Translations under genes and position numbers: made by a program | The notes under the pieces: model-generated | Told to the model about the DNA's origin: nothing | What the model saw: the letters and a program-made list of their open reading frames with translations, nothing else | Database searches by the model: none | Source of the DNA: an uncultured Lachnospiraceae bacterium | Lineage (GTDB): Bacteria; Bacillota; Clostridia; Lachnospirales; Lachnospiraceae | Direction of reading: 5' to 3' | NCBI GenBank assembly: GCA_947173945.1 | Contig: CAMWGV010000002.1 | Location: 1-64,000 of the forward strand | DNA: 64,000 nt | In this document: positions 1 through 10,898 of the stretch, piece by piece | Layout of the letters: each line of letters starts with the position of its first letter | How positions within the stretch are numbered: position 1 is the first letter of the stretch

Positions 1-883
1 TTGTCAAACTAGTACACCTATAAAATGCAGAATCCCCTATACTTGTTACACTCGTTGGGATTTCTATACTTGTTAAACTCGTACACCAAGAAAATGCAGA
101 ATCCCCTATACTTGTTACACTCGTCGGGATTTCTATACTTGTCAAGCCTCTACACATTGAAAATGCACCGGCACCTATCTTCGTCACACTCGTCGGAATT
201 TTTATACTTGTCAAGCTAGAACAATCAGAAAATGCCTCTTCCCCTATATTTGTTACACTCGTCGGGATTTTTACATTTGTCAAGCTGCTACAACTCCGAA
301 ATGCATAGGCGCCTATCTTCGTCACACTCGCCGGAATTTTTACACTTGTCAAACTTGTACAACCTGTAAATGCAGCTTTGCCTATACTCGTTACCCCTGT
401 CGGAATTTCTATACTTATCAGTCCAGCACAATAATTGAATGTATAATCATTTATTATTGTTAACCCTGATGGAATTTTTATACTTGTCAAGCCACTACAA
501 TCTGCAAATGCCCATTCCCCTATACTCATTACGGTGGTTGGGATTTTTATACTTGTCAAACCTGTGCAACCTGAAAATGCACGTGCTTCTATACTCGTTA
601 CACCTTCTGGGATTTCTATACTTGTCAAATTCGTACGATCAGCAAACACACCATAACCTATGACGGTTACGCGTTTTCCATTAATCTCTGCCGGTATAAT
701 AACCTCCGTTTCACTTCCGACATAATTGTAAATCCGTACTGTTCCATCGTCAAGCTCTGTGCACCTCCAATCTCCAGTCTGTTCCGCCGCCTTTACGATT
801 TCATTTTTACATACAGCAGGTATCAAAAGTGCAGTCATCATTAAGATAATGGCAATCAAACAAATACGTTTCTTTATTTTCAT
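1..883 (-). CDS. BspA-like leucine-rich repeat (LRR_5) secreted protein, C-terminus cut by window edge
   Basis: Minus-strand reading from ATG at 883 gives MKIKKRICLIAI... signal peptide then EINGKRVT...LTSIEIPxxVTSIG repeats; runs off the left edge so absent from the ORF track. Confidence 0.85.
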   Translation of the reverse strand, partial: MKIKKRICLIAIILMMTALLIPAVCKNEIVKAAEQTGDWRCTELDDGTVRIYNYVGSETEVIIPAEINGKRVTVIGYGVFADRTNLTSIEIPEGVTSIEARAFSGCTGLTSIKIPTTVMSIGEWAFADCSGLTSIKIPSGLTIINDYTFNYCAGLISIEIPTGVTSIGKAAFTGCTSLTSVKIPASVTKIGAYAFRSCSSLTNVKIPTSVTNIGEEAFSDCSSLTSIKIPTSVTKIGAGAFSMCRGLTSIEIPTSVTSIGDSAFSWCTSLTSIEIPTSVTSIGDSAFYRCTSLT

Positions 884-935
884 TGTTATTCCTCCTTCCT
901 ATTACAGTTCACACGAATTGCTACACACGAATCCT

Positions 936-3017
936 TTACTTATACTTTACATTCTTACCTGCGCCCTTGCCGCTTATCAACTTCTTGTATGCTGCTTTTT
1001 TACTCCTCGGCACCTTTATTGTTGCTTTGGAATAAATTCCTTTAAACGCATTGGACCCAACCGTTGATTTAGTCAGCTTTGTTGTTTTTATGGTTATGCT
1101 CTTCAGCTTCTTACATCCATAAAATGCCTGCTTTCCTATCTTCTTTACATTCTTTGGTATTGTGATGCTTGTTAGAGCTGTACATTTGCTAAATGCACCA
1201 TTTCCTATCGTTGTGAGCCCTGTACCAAGGGTTACCTTCTTAAGCCTGGTACATCCTGCAAATGCTGACTTGCCGATTGTTTTTACATTACTGCCAATTT
1301 TTATTTGCACAAGTGACTTGCAGTTATAAAATACCTTGTCTCCCAGCTTTGTCAGGTTTTTATTAAGGGTTACTGTCTTCAGCTTTTTACATCCGCTGAA
1401 GGCTTCACTCCCCACAGATGTAATATATTTTCCGAAAGTAATTGCAGTAATTCCCGTCTTATTCTTAAATGCCCCTTTATATACTACTGTTACTTTGAAT
1501 GTTTTTCCCTTGTATTTTACAGTGGCAGGTATGGTAACGGTTCCTGATGTTGCCGTTGTCTTTATGTAGGATACTGTCTGTGTCCCTGTAATCTTATACT
1601 GCCCCTTGGAGTTTGCGTCCTTAAATACCTCACCCACTTTAGGAATCTCCGTTGCAACAACCTTGATTCCCTTATTTTTCGCATACTGCTCTGCATAAGA
1701 ACCTTTTTCGCAATGTATTGTAAGGTCAGAACTACAATATTCAAATGCATTGTAAGTAATATTTGTTACACTTTTTGGGATTTTGACACTTGTCAAGCCA
1801 GAACAACTTCTAAATGTAGCATCATATATTCTTGTTACTCCTTCCGGAATTTCTATACTTGTCAAGCCAGAACAAAATCTAAATGCTCCCCACTCAATAC
1901 TCTTAACACTGGTTGGAATCTTTATACTTGTCAATCTAAAACAAGACTGAAATGCACATTCGCCTATGCTTGTTACTCCTTTTGAAATTTCTAAACTTGT
2001 CAAATTTTCACAATTACAAAATGCACGCGCACCTATGTTTGTTACTCCTTTCGAAATTTTTACACTTGTCAGCTTTTCACAATCCATAAATGCAGTTTCA
2101 CCTATGCTCGTTACTCCTTCCGGAATTTCTATGCTTGTCAGGCTTTTACAACCATTAAATGCTCCATTACCTATACTCGTCACACTGGTTGGGAGTTCTA
2201 CACTCACCAAGTTATTACAAGAAGAAAATGCTTGAGCGCCTATACTTTTTACTCCTATCGGAATTTTTATACTTTTCAAACTATCACAATTATAAAATGT
2301 AGATTCCTTTATACTCTTTACTCCTTTTGGAATTTCTATGTTTGTCAGTCTTACACAATCATAAAATGCATATTCTCCTATACTCCTCACACTGGTTGGG
2401 AGTTTTATACTCGCCACATTTTTACAATTATAAAATGCATATTCCCCTATACTCCTCACACCTTCTGGGATTCCTACACTTGTCAAGTTAGAACAATAAG
2501 AAAATGCATGAGCATTTATATATGTTACACTTGTTGGAATTTCTATACTTGTCAAGCCTTTACAATCATAAAATGCATATTGTCCTATACTCGTCACACT
2601 GGTCGGGAGTTTTATACTCGCCACATTTTTACAATTATAAAATGCATATTCTCCTATACTCAGCATACCGGTTGGTAGTTCTATGCTGACCAGACTTGTG
2701 CAATTTCTAAATGCGGATTCCCCTATACTTTTTACTCCTGTCGGAATTTTTATACTTGTCAAACTAGTACAATTATAAAATGAAGAATCACCTATACTCG
2801 TCACACGTTTCCCATTAATTTGCGCCGGTATGACAATCTCTGTTTCACTTCCAACATATTCTGAAATTTCCACTGTCCCATCATTAAGCTCTGTGTACTT
2901 CCAATCTTCAAACTGTAATACTCCAGCTGCCTTTACGTCTCCACATGTAAATGATGCATATAAGAGCATAACCACAAACATGCTCACAATTACACAAATA
3001 CGTTTCTTCATTTTCAT
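936..3017 (-). CDS. BspA-like LRR_5 secreted protein (693 aa)
   Basis: ORF; signal peptide MKMKKRICVIVSMF...; ~23-aa LRR_5 repeats; conserved C-terminal cassette ending KGAGKNVKYK. Confidence 0.92.
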   Translation of the reverse strand: MKMKKRICVIVSMFVVMLLYASFTCGDVKAAGVLQFEDWKYTELNDGTVEISEYVGSETEIVIPAQINGKRVTSIGDSSFYNCTSLTSIKIPTGVKSIGESAFRNCTSLVSIELPTGMLSIGEYAFYNCKNVASIKLPTSVTSIGQYAFYDCKGLTSIEIPTSVTYINAHAFSYCSNLTSVGIPEGVRSIGEYAFYNCKNVASIKLPTSVRSIGEYAFYDCVRLTNIEIPKGVKSIKESTFYNCDSLKSIKIPIGVKSIGAQAFSSCNNLVSVELPTSVTSIGNGAFNGCKSLTSIEIPEGVTSIGETAFMDCEKLTSVKISKGVTNIGARAFCNCENLTSLEISKGVTSIGECAFQSCFRLTSIKIPTSVKSIEWGAFRFCSGLTSIEIPEGVTRIYDATFRSCSGLTSVKIPKSVTNITYNAFEYCSSDLTIHCEKGSYAEQYAKNKGIKVVATEIPKVGEVFKDANSKGQYKITGTQTVSYIKTTATSGTVTIPATVKYKGKTFKVTVVYKGAFKNKTGITAITFGKYITSVGSEAFSGCKKLKTVTLNKNLTKLGDKVFYNCKSLVQIKIGSNVKTIGKSAFAGCTRLKKVTLGTGLTTIGNGAFSKCTALTSITIPKNVKKIGKQAFYGCKKLKSITIKTTKLTKSTVGSNAFKGIYSKATIKVPRSKKAAYKKLISGKGAGKNVKYK

Positions 3018-3077
3018 TGTGACTCCTCCTTATAAATATTTCCCTGCTTACCCATCTTCTTTATGTTCCAATAAATT

Positions 3078-3122
3078 AAAAAGCTATATAACCGCATACA
3101 TATGCTTATTATATAGCTTTTC
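3078..3122 (-). terminator. AT-rich hairpin (aaaagctatata...tatatagctttt) in the intergenic region after 3158-5392
   Basis: Inverted repeat with ~12-bp arms. Confidence 0.55.
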
Positions 3123-3157
3123 GTAATATTTTTCAATTTAAAATAGTCATGACAGCC

Positions 3158-5392
3158 TTACTGATATTTCACGTTTTTCCCTGCACCCTTGCTCTTTAAC
3201 AGCTTCTGATATGCCGCCTTTTTACTCTTAAGCGTCTTAATTGTCGCCTTGGAATAGATTCCTTTAAACGCATTGGCTCCAACCGTTGATTTGGTCAGCT
3301 TTGCTGTTTTTATGGTTATGGTCTTAAGCTTCTTACATCCGTAAAATGCCTGTTTTCCTATCTTCTTCACGTTCTTTGGTATCGTAATCGCTGTCAGGGC
3401 TGTACACTTACTAAAAGTAGCATCTCCTATTGTTGTAAGCCCTGTGCCAAGGGTTACCTTCTTAAGCTTGGTACATCCTGCAAATGCTGACTTGCCGATT
3501 GTTTTTACATTACTGCCAATTTTTATTTGCGCCAGTGACTTGCAGTTATAAAATGCCTTATCTCCCAACTTAGTCAGGCTTTTATTCAGGGTTACCGTCT
3601 TAAGCTTCTTACATCCGCTGAAGGCTTCACTTCCCACAGATGTAATATATTTTCCGAACGTAACTGCAGTGATTCCCGTCTTATTCTTAAATGCACCTTT
3701 ATATATCACTGTTACTTTAAAGGTTTTACCTTTATACTTTACAGTGGCAGGTATGGTTACCTTTCCTGATGTTGCAGTTGTCTTTATGTAGGATACTGTC
3801 TGCTTGCCTGTGACCTTATACTGTCCTTTGGATTTTGCGTCCTTAAATACCTCTCCCACCTTAGGAGTTTCTATAGCAACATTGACACCTTTCTTTTTCG
3901 CATACTGCTCTGCATAAGAACCTTTTTCGCAATGTATTGTAAGCTTATTATTACAATTATCAAATGCATTATCTGCAATATTTGTTACACTTTGAGGGAT
4001 TTTTACACTTGTCAGGCTACTACAACCATCAAATGCTCTATTCCCTACACTTGTCACGCTGGCTGGGATGTTTATGCTTGCCAGATTTTCACATTCATAA
4101 AATGCATAATCAATATTGGTTACTCCTTCCGGTATTTCTACACTTGTCAAGCTTTTACAACCTTCAAATGCTCCATATATACTGGTTACCCCTGTTGGTA
4201 TTTTTATACTTGTCAGGCTACTACAAGATCTAAATGCATATGGACCTATATTTGTCACACTGGATGGTATTTTTATACTTGTCAAATTGGTACAGTTACC
4301 AAATGCATATGGACCTATATTGGTTACTCCCTCTGGTATTTCAATACTTGTCAAGCCGGTACAACCCTTAAATGCCTCATCGCATATATATTTTACGCCT
4401 GTCGGAATTTTTATGCTTGTTATATTTTCACAGTTTTTAAATGCACCTTCTAATATCCCCGTCACAGGCTGCCCATCAATCTCTGCCGGTATAACAAGCT
4501 CTGTATCACTTTTCCACCAATATTCTGAAATCATCACTGTCCCATCACCAAGCTTTTTGTAATCCCAGCCTTTAAAATAATTAGTTTTATTTTCAATATC
4601 CATGAATGCGGTAGCAGAAACATATATTGCACTTGTTGGAATTTTTATATTCGTCAAATTTTTACACCTTGAAAATGCATATTTATCTATACGGATTACG
4701 CCTTCCGGTATTTCTATACTTGTCAAGCTACTACAACCTGAAAATGCATATTCACCGATACGGGTTACTCCTTTTGGTATTTCTATACTTGTCAAGCTGC
4801 TACAATCAGAAAATGTATATTCATTTATATATGTTACTCCTTTTGGTATTTCTATACTTGTCAAACCACTACAACCTGAAAATGCATATTCGTCGATACT
4901 CGTCACACTTGTTGGAATCTCTATACTCGTCAAGCTTGTGCAGCCTTCAAATGCATATTCATCTATACTCGTTACTCCGTCCGGGATTTTTATTTTTGTT
5001 AAGCTACTACAACCTTGAAATGTATATTGACTTATACGCGTTACCCATTTTGGTATTTCTATACTTGTCAGACTTGTGCAATCTTTAAATGCACTACTGT
5101 CTATATACGTCACACTTGTTGGTATTTCTATACTCGTCAAGCCTGTGCAGCCTCTAAATGCATATCCACCGATACGCCTCACTTGTTTTCCATTAATCTC
5201 AGTCGGTACAACAACCTCTGTCTCATTTCCCACATATTCTGAAATTACTATTCCATTATCATTCACGTAGTACTCAAAATCTTCAAGCGGAGATACTTCA
5301 GCCGCCTTTACATCTCCACATATAAAAGGTGCGAAAGGGACAATCAGTATCAACATACTTAACAGGATACAAATAATTTTCTTTCCTTTCAT
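3158..5392 (-). CDS. BspA-like LRR_5 secreted protein (744 aa) with two N-terminal-type modules
   Basis: ORF; signal peptide; LRR_5 repeats; second DGTVMISEYWWKSDTELVIPAEIDGQPVT module internally; same C-terminal cassette. Confidence 0.92.
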   Translation of the reverse strand: MKGKKIICILLSMLILIVPFAPFICGDVKAAEVSPLEDFEYYVNDNGIVISEYVGNETEVVVPTEINGKQVRRIGGYAFRGCTGLTSIEIPTSVTYIDSSAFKDCTSLTSIEIPKWVTRISQYTFQGCSSLTKIKIPDGVTSIDEYAFEGCTSLTSIEIPTSVTSIDEYAFSGCSGLTSIEIPKGVTYINEYTFSDCSSLTSIEIPKGVTRIGEYAFSGCSSLTSIEIPEGVIRIDKYAFSRCKNLTNIKIPTSAIYVSATAFMDIENKTNYFKGWDYKKLGDGTVMISEYWWKSDTELVIPAEIDGQPVTGILEGAFKNCENITSIKIPTGVKYICDEAFKGCTGLTSIEIPEGVTNIGPYAFGNCTNLTSIKIPSSVTNIGPYAFRSCSSLTSIKIPTGVTSIYGAFEGCKSLTSVEIPEGVTNIDYAFYECENLASINIPASVTSVGNRAFDGCSSLTSVKIPQSVTNIADNAFDNCNNKLTIHCEKGSYAEQYAKKKGVNVAIETPKVGEVFKDAKSKGQYKVTGKQTVSYIKTTATSGKVTIPATVKYKGKTFKVTVIYKGAFKNKTGITAVTFGKYITSVGSEAFSGCKKLKTVTLNKSLTKLGDKAFYNCKSLAQIKIGSNVKTIGKSAFAGCTKLKKVTLGTGLTTIGDATFSKCTALTAITIPKNVKKIGKQAFYGCKKLKTITIKTAKLTKSTVGANAFKGIYSKATIKTLKSKKAAYQKLLKSKGAGKNVKYQ

Positions 5393-5449
5393 TGTAATTC
5401 CTCCCTCATTTTTGTATTTAAAGATAAAGCCTACCTATTATTTAATCTC

Positions 5450-7261
5450 CTATTTATACCTTACATTCTTCCCTGCACCCTTGTTCTTTAACAGCTTCTG
5501 ATATGCCGCTTTTTTACTCTTAAGCGTCTTTATTGTCGCCTCGGAATAGATTCCCTTGAAAGCATTGGAACCGACATTTGAGCTTTTCAGCTTTGTTGTT
5601 TTTATGGTTATGCTCTTCAGCTTCTTACATCCGTAAAATGCCTGTTTCCCTATCTTCTTTACGTTCTTTGGTATTGTGATGCTTGTTAAAGCTGTACATT
5701 TGCTAAATGCTGCATCTCCTATTGTTGTAAGTCCTGTACCAAGGGTTACTTTCTTAAGCTTAGTGCATCCTGCAAATGCTGACTTGCCGATTGTCTTTAC
5801 CTTACTTCCAATTTTGATTTCTGTCAGTGATTTGCAGTTATAAAACGCCTTGTCTCCCAGCTTTGTCAGGCTTTTATTAAGGGTTACCGTCTTAAGCTTT
5901 TTACATCCGCTGAAGGCTTCACTTCCCACGGCTGTAATATATTTTCCGAACGTAACTGCGGTGATTCCCGTCTTATTCTTGAATGCCCCTTTATATATTA
6001 CTGTTACTTTAAAGGTTCTACCCTTGTACTTTACAGTGGCAGGTATGGTTACCTTGCCTGATGTTGCCGTTGTCTTTATGTAGGATACTGTCTGCTTACC
6101 TGTGACCTTATACTGCCCTTTTGATTTAGTGTCCTTAAATACCTCTCCCACCTTAGGAGTTTCCGTTGCAACAATATTGACACCTTGCTTTTTCGCATAC
6201 TGCTCTGCATAGGAACCTTTTTCGCAATGTATCGTAAGTTTATCATTACAAGCTTCAAATGCATTATCTACAATATTTGTCACACTTTCCGGAATTTTTA
6301 TACTTGTCAGGCTGTTACAATTATAAAATGCGTGTTTCCCTATATCTGTTACGCCTTCCGGAATTTCTATACTTGTCAAACTAGTACACCAACAAAATGT
6401 ATAATCCCCTATACTTGTCACACTCGTCGGGATTTTTATACTTTCCAAACTACGACAACCTTCAAATGCACCATTTCCTATACTCGTCACACTTTCCGGA
6501 ATTTCTATACTTGTCAAACCAGTACACCAAGAAAATGCACCATTTCCTATACTTGTCACACTCGTCGGGATTTTCATACTTGTTAAACTATTACAGCTTT
6601 CAAATGTGTCATACCCTATACTCGTCACACTGGATGGAATATTTATGCTTGTTAAATGTTTACAATTATAAAATGCACAATTCCCTATGCTTGTCACATT
6701 GTTTGGGATTTCTATACTTGTCAAGCCTGTGCAATTATAAAATGCACTATTCCCTATGCTTGTCACACTGCTTGGGAGTTCTATACTCGTCAAGCCCGTG
6801 CAATCTTCAAATACCCTATCCCCTATACTTGTCATACCGGACGGGATTTTTATACTTTTCAAGCTGCTACAACCAGAAAATGCATGGTTTCCTATATGCG
6901 TTACTCTCGTTGGGATATTTATACTTGTTAAATCTTTACAATTACGAAATGCCCTATCCCCTATACTTGTCACACTGCTTGGGAGTTCTATACTTTCTAT
7001 ACTCGTCACGCCGTAATGATTAAATGCCCCTTCACCTATACTCGTTACACGTTTTCCATCAATCTCAGCCGGTACAACAAGCTTTGTTTCACTTCCAAAA
7101 AATCCTGTAATCTCCACGGTCCCATCATCAAGCTCTGTATAGTGCCAATTTTCATCATAGAATTCTTTGGCTGCCTTTACGTCCCCACATGTAAACGGTG
7201 CAAATAAGACCATAACCATCAACATGCTTACAATTACACAAATACGTTTCCTCATTTTCAT
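5450..7261 (-). CDS. BspA-like LRR_5 secreted protein
   Basis: ORF track starts at 7291 but the internal ATG at 7261 (MKMRKRICVIVS...) follows an AAAGGGGG-type RBS and matches the paralog start. Confidence 0.9.
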   Translation of the reverse strand: MKMRKRICVIVSMLMVMVLFAPFTCGDVKAAKEFYDENWHYTELDDGTVEITGFFGSETKLVVPAEIDGKRVTSIGEGAFNHYGVTSIESIELPSSVTSIGDRAFRNCKDLTSINIPTRVTHIGNHAFSGCSSLKSIKIPSGMTSIGDRVFEDCTGLTSIELPSSVTSIGNSAFYNCTGLTSIEIPNNVTSIGNCAFYNCKHLTSINIPSSVTSIGYDTFESCNSLTSMKIPTSVTSIGNGAFSWCTGLTSIEIPESVTSIGNGAFEGCRSLESIKIPTSVTSIGDYTFCWCTSLTSIEIPEGVTDIGKHAFYNCNSLTSIKIPESVTNIVDNAFEACNDKLTIHCEKGSYAEQYAKKQGVNIVATETPKVGEVFKDTKSKGQYKVTGKQTVSYIKTTATSGKVTIPATVKYKGRTFKVTVIYKGAFKNKTGITAVTFGKYITAVGSEAFSGCKKLKTVTLNKSLTKLGDKAFYNCKSLTEIKIGSKVKTIGKSAFAGCTKLKKVTLGTGLTTIGDAAFSKCTALTSITIPKNVKKIGKQAFYGCKKLKSITIKTTKLKSSNVGSNAFKGIYSEATIKTLKSKKAAYQKLLKNKGAGKNVRYK

Positions 7262-7322
7262 TATAAATCCCCCTTTAAATATTTTCCTCATTACCCATCT
7301 TCTTTATATTCCAAAATAAAAC

Positions 7323-7367
7323 AAAAAGCTATATAACCGCATATATATGCTTATTATATAGCTTTTC
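7323..7367 (-). terminator. AT-rich hairpin downstream of the ABC permease gene, near-identical to 3078-3122
   Basis: Inverted repeat aaaagctatataa...ttatatagctttt. Confidence 0.55.
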
Positions 7368-7408
7368 GAAACATTATAAAATTTCAAAATACCGCTAATA
7401 GCGTAGTT

Positions 7409-9964
7409 TTACTCCTGACGAAGCCGTTCCACGACTGACTTCTTTGTCACCTGACGATAAGCAATCACAGGTACTAAAATACCAATTACTACAAAAATCG
7501 GCATAATACATATAATTGGGATTGGCGTGCCCTTGTAGGATATGAAGTAAAACATGTTTTCCGCTATGTTTTTTACAATGCCATTCGTACCAATGGATAC
7601 GATTAATCCAATTATAATGGAAGCACCAACATATGTCATTCCCTCCATAATCAGCATTTTCTTTAGCTGTCTGCCCGTCATTCCTACTGCCTGCAACATT
7701 GCAAGTTCTTTTCTTCTGGCACACACGTTTGTAATCATGATATTTATAAAATTCATCACTCCAATCAATGCAATAATGCCACTGAGTATTCCGCCAAGCA
7801 CCAAAATCATTTTTCTGAAAGAATCCAATCCATCAATATATGTCTGCTTGCTCTCATAGCCGTAATCGGTATTGTCCGTGTAATCGCTAATATAGGCTTC
7901 CATATCAGATATATTATTATCATCAACATCATACGCATAATACATCACAGTTGCATCCGGATAATTTTCAAGCAACTCCTCAGACGGAAGTATAAATTGG
8001 TCCCATATAACATACCGGTAACTCATCTCATCAGATATGCTGACAGTTGCACAGACATTATACGTTACATCCTTATATTTTACTGCCCTGCGCCATAATG
8101 GTATATCATATGGCAGATTTTCCAGTTCCTCCTCCTTATAGTTTTCCCCTGTGCTAGGGTTATAGTAGTCATATTCATATACGTAACGCAGTGTAACTGT
8201 ATCACCGGGCTTTACCCAACTCTCATTCACATCATGATAAACCACTGCAATATTGCCCTCCTGTTTCAGCAGTGACAAGTCACCCTCTAAACAGTCCAGC
8301 TTATCGATACAATAGTCATCCATACCGTACAAATCAATGTCAACCTCATATCCGCCATTTATCTGTTCTGTGTTGTTTATAAAATATTCTTTGCTTTCCT
8401 CATCCAAAAAATCCTGTTCAAATATTTTTTTTGGCATATATGCATAAATATACTGTTCTACACCAATTCCGTACGTCCTTCCACCAGCAGACACCATTCC
8501 CGTATTCTCAATATTTTTTATGCTTTCCTCCGTGACACCATTTTCTTCCGAATACAGATGTCCGTTTACCTGAAAATATTTGTAATTTGCAAATATATAA
8601 TCAAACTTCACATCTTTTAAATATCGTTCTACATTAAATCCGTTTACAAAATTGATGACTCCGTTAAAAATAAGTATGGCAAGCAGCAATGATATAACTA
8701 CCTTTACTGTTCTTATTTTATTCCGCTTTACATTTCTCACACCATCCTCCGTATAGCGTACCGCTGCAACCGGAGAGCTCTTTGCTGCAATTCTTGCCGG
8801 TTTCATGCTTGAAACAAAAACTGTAATCAATGAAAAAACCGTAGAAAAAATAAAAATCCAAGGGCTGATTGAGACCAAAACATTTATTCCTGCCATCTGC
8901 TCTGATACGATTGGTGAAAGATGTGCTCCAATAAAGTAACCTGCAAACAGACCAATGGGAATACCTATCACAGCCAGCAGTAGCGACTCAATCCGGACAA
9001 TCCTTCTGATTTGTCTGGAGGTTGTTCCGATTGTCTTGAGCAGTCCATATCTTTGAATGTCATTTGATATGGATATGGAAAATATATTGTTAATTACAAG
9101 ATATCCAACTATCATAACAAGCAAAACAATTCCTGCAATTACAAGCATTGTTTCCACATCCGCTGCGTTGGTTTTCCTTACAGTATAACCATTATTTACC
9201 TCTCTCTGAATATAATCCTCCCTGCCTGAAGTATCATTCTGGTATCCGTTTTCCTGCAAAACAGCAAGCTCTATTTCATCAATTTTTTTCAAATTATCAA
9301 CCATAAAATACAGGTCATAAGAGCCGGCAGACATTCCCTGCAATATGTTTGTCTCCGTCATGCTGCAAACACGTTCTGCCTCGCTTTTCGAAATCAGAAT
9401 ATGCTCTGCCGGAGCAAGGGGATCATTCTCCCAGTATCCTGATAATACATAGGTTCTTGTTACCGGAATATTATTTACGTTATACGTAACCGTAAATTCA
9501 TTTCCAATTACAGGCTCTACACCTAAAAGCCGAAGCAGCCTTGTATCGGTTGCTGCCTCATTTGTTCCCTCCTTTGGCAGGCTTCCGTATTTGGGTGCGA
9601 TATACATCCATTTTGCAAGATTTTCATCACAGTAGCTGACCTCAACATTGCATTTATTAAGTGGGGCATCCGCTTCAGTACCTACATGTATTCTTGTTCC
9701 TATTTCCTTAAACCTGTCATCTGTTGCCAATTGCTCATATTGATTTTTATACAGCCTTGTAAATGCTCCGTGTGCATATGTTCCTATCCGGCGGAAGCCC
9801 GCTTCCTCAAAGCCGTCAATAATGCTCATGGATATGGTAAATATTGATGTAAACAAAATTGTTGTCAATACAATTGCTATGATAGAAATAATATTTCTTG
9901 TCTTTGAAACCTTCATATTGCCAATCGCCAGTCGGCGAATACATTTTTTATTTGCCACCTTCAT
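7409..9964 (-). CDS. FtsX-like ABC transporter permease (851 aa)
   Basis: Two FtsX-type TM modules ([56 protein letters not shown]) with a large extracytoplasmic region. Confidence 0.92.
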   Translation of the reverse strand: MKVANKKCIRRLAIGNMKVSKTRNIISIIAIVLTTILFTSIFTISMSIIDGFEEAGFRRIGTYAHGAFTRLYKNQYEQLATDDRFKEIGTRIHVGTEADAPLNKCNVEVSYCDENLAKWMYIAPKYGSLPKEGTNEAATDTRLLRLLGVEPVIGNEFTVTYNVNNIPVTRTYVLSGYWENDPLAPAEHILISKSEAERVCSMTETNILQGMSAGSYDLYFMVDNLKKIDEIELAVLQENGYQNDTSGREDYIQREVNNGYTVRKTNAADVETMLVIAGIVLLVMIVGYLVINNIFSISISNDIQRYGLLKTIGTTSRQIRRIVRIESLLLAVIGIPIGLFAGYFIGAHLSPIVSEQMAGINVLVSISPWIFIFSTVFSLITVFVSSMKPARIAAKSSPVAAVRYTEDGVRNVKRNKIRTVKVVISLLLAILIFNGVINFVNGFNVERYLKDVKFDYIFANYKYFQVNGHLYSEENGVTEESIKNIENTGMVSAGGRTYGIGVEQYIYAYMPKKIFEQDFLDEESKEYFINNTEQINGGYEVDIDLYGMDDYCIDKLDCLEGDLSLLKQEGNIAVVYHDVNESWVKPGDTVTLRYVYEYDYYNPSTGENYKEEELENLPYDIPLWRRAVKYKDVTYNVCATVSISDEMSYRYVIWDQFILPSEELLENYPDATVMYYAYDVDDNNISDMEAYISDYTDNTDYGYESKQTYIDGLDSFRKMILVLGGILSGIIALIGVMNFINIMITNVCARRKELAMLQAVGMTGRQLKKMLIMEGMTYVGASIIIGLIVSIGTNGIVKNIAENMFYFISYKGTPIPIICIMPIFVVIGILVPVIAYRQVTKKSVVERLRQE

Positions 9965-9980
9965 ATCTTCGCCCTCCTGA

Positions 9981-10643
9981 CTATACTAATTTTCCGTCTT
10001 CAATTCTTAAAATCCGATTTCCTATCTGTGCGATTTCTTCATTGTGGGTTATCATAACAATCGTCTGCGAAAATCTCTCACTTGTTACCTTTAACAGTCC
10101 AATGACATCCTGCGAGGTCCGGCTGTCCAGATTACCCGTAGGCTCATCTGCCAGAACAATTGACGGCTTTGTTGCAAGTGCACGCGCAATTGCAACACGC
10201 TGCTGCTGTCCCCCTGACAGTTGATTTGGCATACTTTTTATTTTTTCCTCAAGCTTCAGTATTTCAATTACATGGTTCACGTATTCCTCATCTGGTTTAT
10301 TGCCATCCAGATGAATAGGCAGCACAATATTTTCGTATACCGACAAGCTTGGAATCAGATTGAAGCTTTGAAAAACAAATCCTATTTTTCTTCTTCTGAA
10401 AATAGTAAGCTCCTCGTCCTTTAAGGAAAATATATCCCTGCCATCCACAAAAACCTTTCCCTCTGTAGGATAATCCAGACCTCCCAGCATATGCAGAAGC
10501 GTTGTCTTTCCGCTTCCTGATGTACCTACTATGGTGACAAATTCACCCTTATTAATACTGATATCAATTCCTGCCAATGCATGTACCTCATTTTCGCCTT
10601 TTCCGTAAATCTTCTTTAAACCATTTGTCTCTAAAACAGCCAT
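9981..10643 (-). CDS. ABC transporter ATP-binding protein (MacB/LolD-like)
   Basis: Walker [10 protein letters not shown], signature [15 protein letters not shown], Walker [13 protein letters not shown]. Confidence 0.96.
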   Translation of the reverse strand: MAVLETNGLKKIYGKGENEVHALAGIDISINKGEFVTIVGTSGSGKTTLLHMLGGLDYPTEGKVFVDGRDIFSLKDEELTIFRRRKIGFVFQSFNLIPSLSVYENIVLPIHLDGNKPDEEYVNHVIEILKLEEKIKSMPNQLSGGQQQRVAIARALATKPSIVLADEPTGNLDSRTSQDVIGLLKVTSERFSQTIVMITHNEEIAQIGNRILRIEDGKLV

Positions 10644-10680
10644 TTTTCATTCCTCCTTGTTTTGAACGTCAGCCATTATA

Positions 10681-10880
10681 TAATTGCAAAACTTTGTTTC
10701 TATTATCATCCGTTGTACAATATAGACAAATCACCGCAGGGCACGCTTTCGCTACTTGTCGCTCGCAACGGTACTAAGCTCGAAATAACCTCGCTAAGTA
10801 CCGGCGGCTCCAAAGTACCCTGCATGCGATATTGTCTATATAGTACAACTGGTTTATCAAAATAAGAAGTTTCGCAATTA
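10681..10880. repeat. Palindromic (MITE-like or structured-leader) element, copy 1
   Basis: Ends TAATTGCAAAAC...TTCGCAATTA are complementary; core CGCTTTCGCTACTTGTCGC...GGTACTAAGC...GCTAAGTACC shared with 38831-39032 and 51119-51264. Confidence 0.85.
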
Positions 10881-10898
10881 TCTGATGCCAGCCATAAA

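Noticed and set aside
25-7207. Many plus-strand ORFs (60-208 aa) across the LRR array
   Set aside because: Antisense shadows of the repetitive LRR coding sequence; low-complexity products without RBS or family resemblance.
1-7300. Regular ~69-nt repeats that could look like a CRISPR array or VNTR
   Set aside because: They translate in frame as LRR_5 units on the minus strand; units are degenerate with no constant repeat/spacer structure.
7395-7724. 109-aa minus-strand ORF overlapping the ABC permease gene
   Set aside because: Lies wholly in the 3' end of the permease gene in another frame; no recognisable domain.
10577-10865. Plus-strand ORFs of 66-67 aa in the 10.7 kb intergenic region
   Set aside because: Fall across the palindromic element; no RBS or homology recognised.
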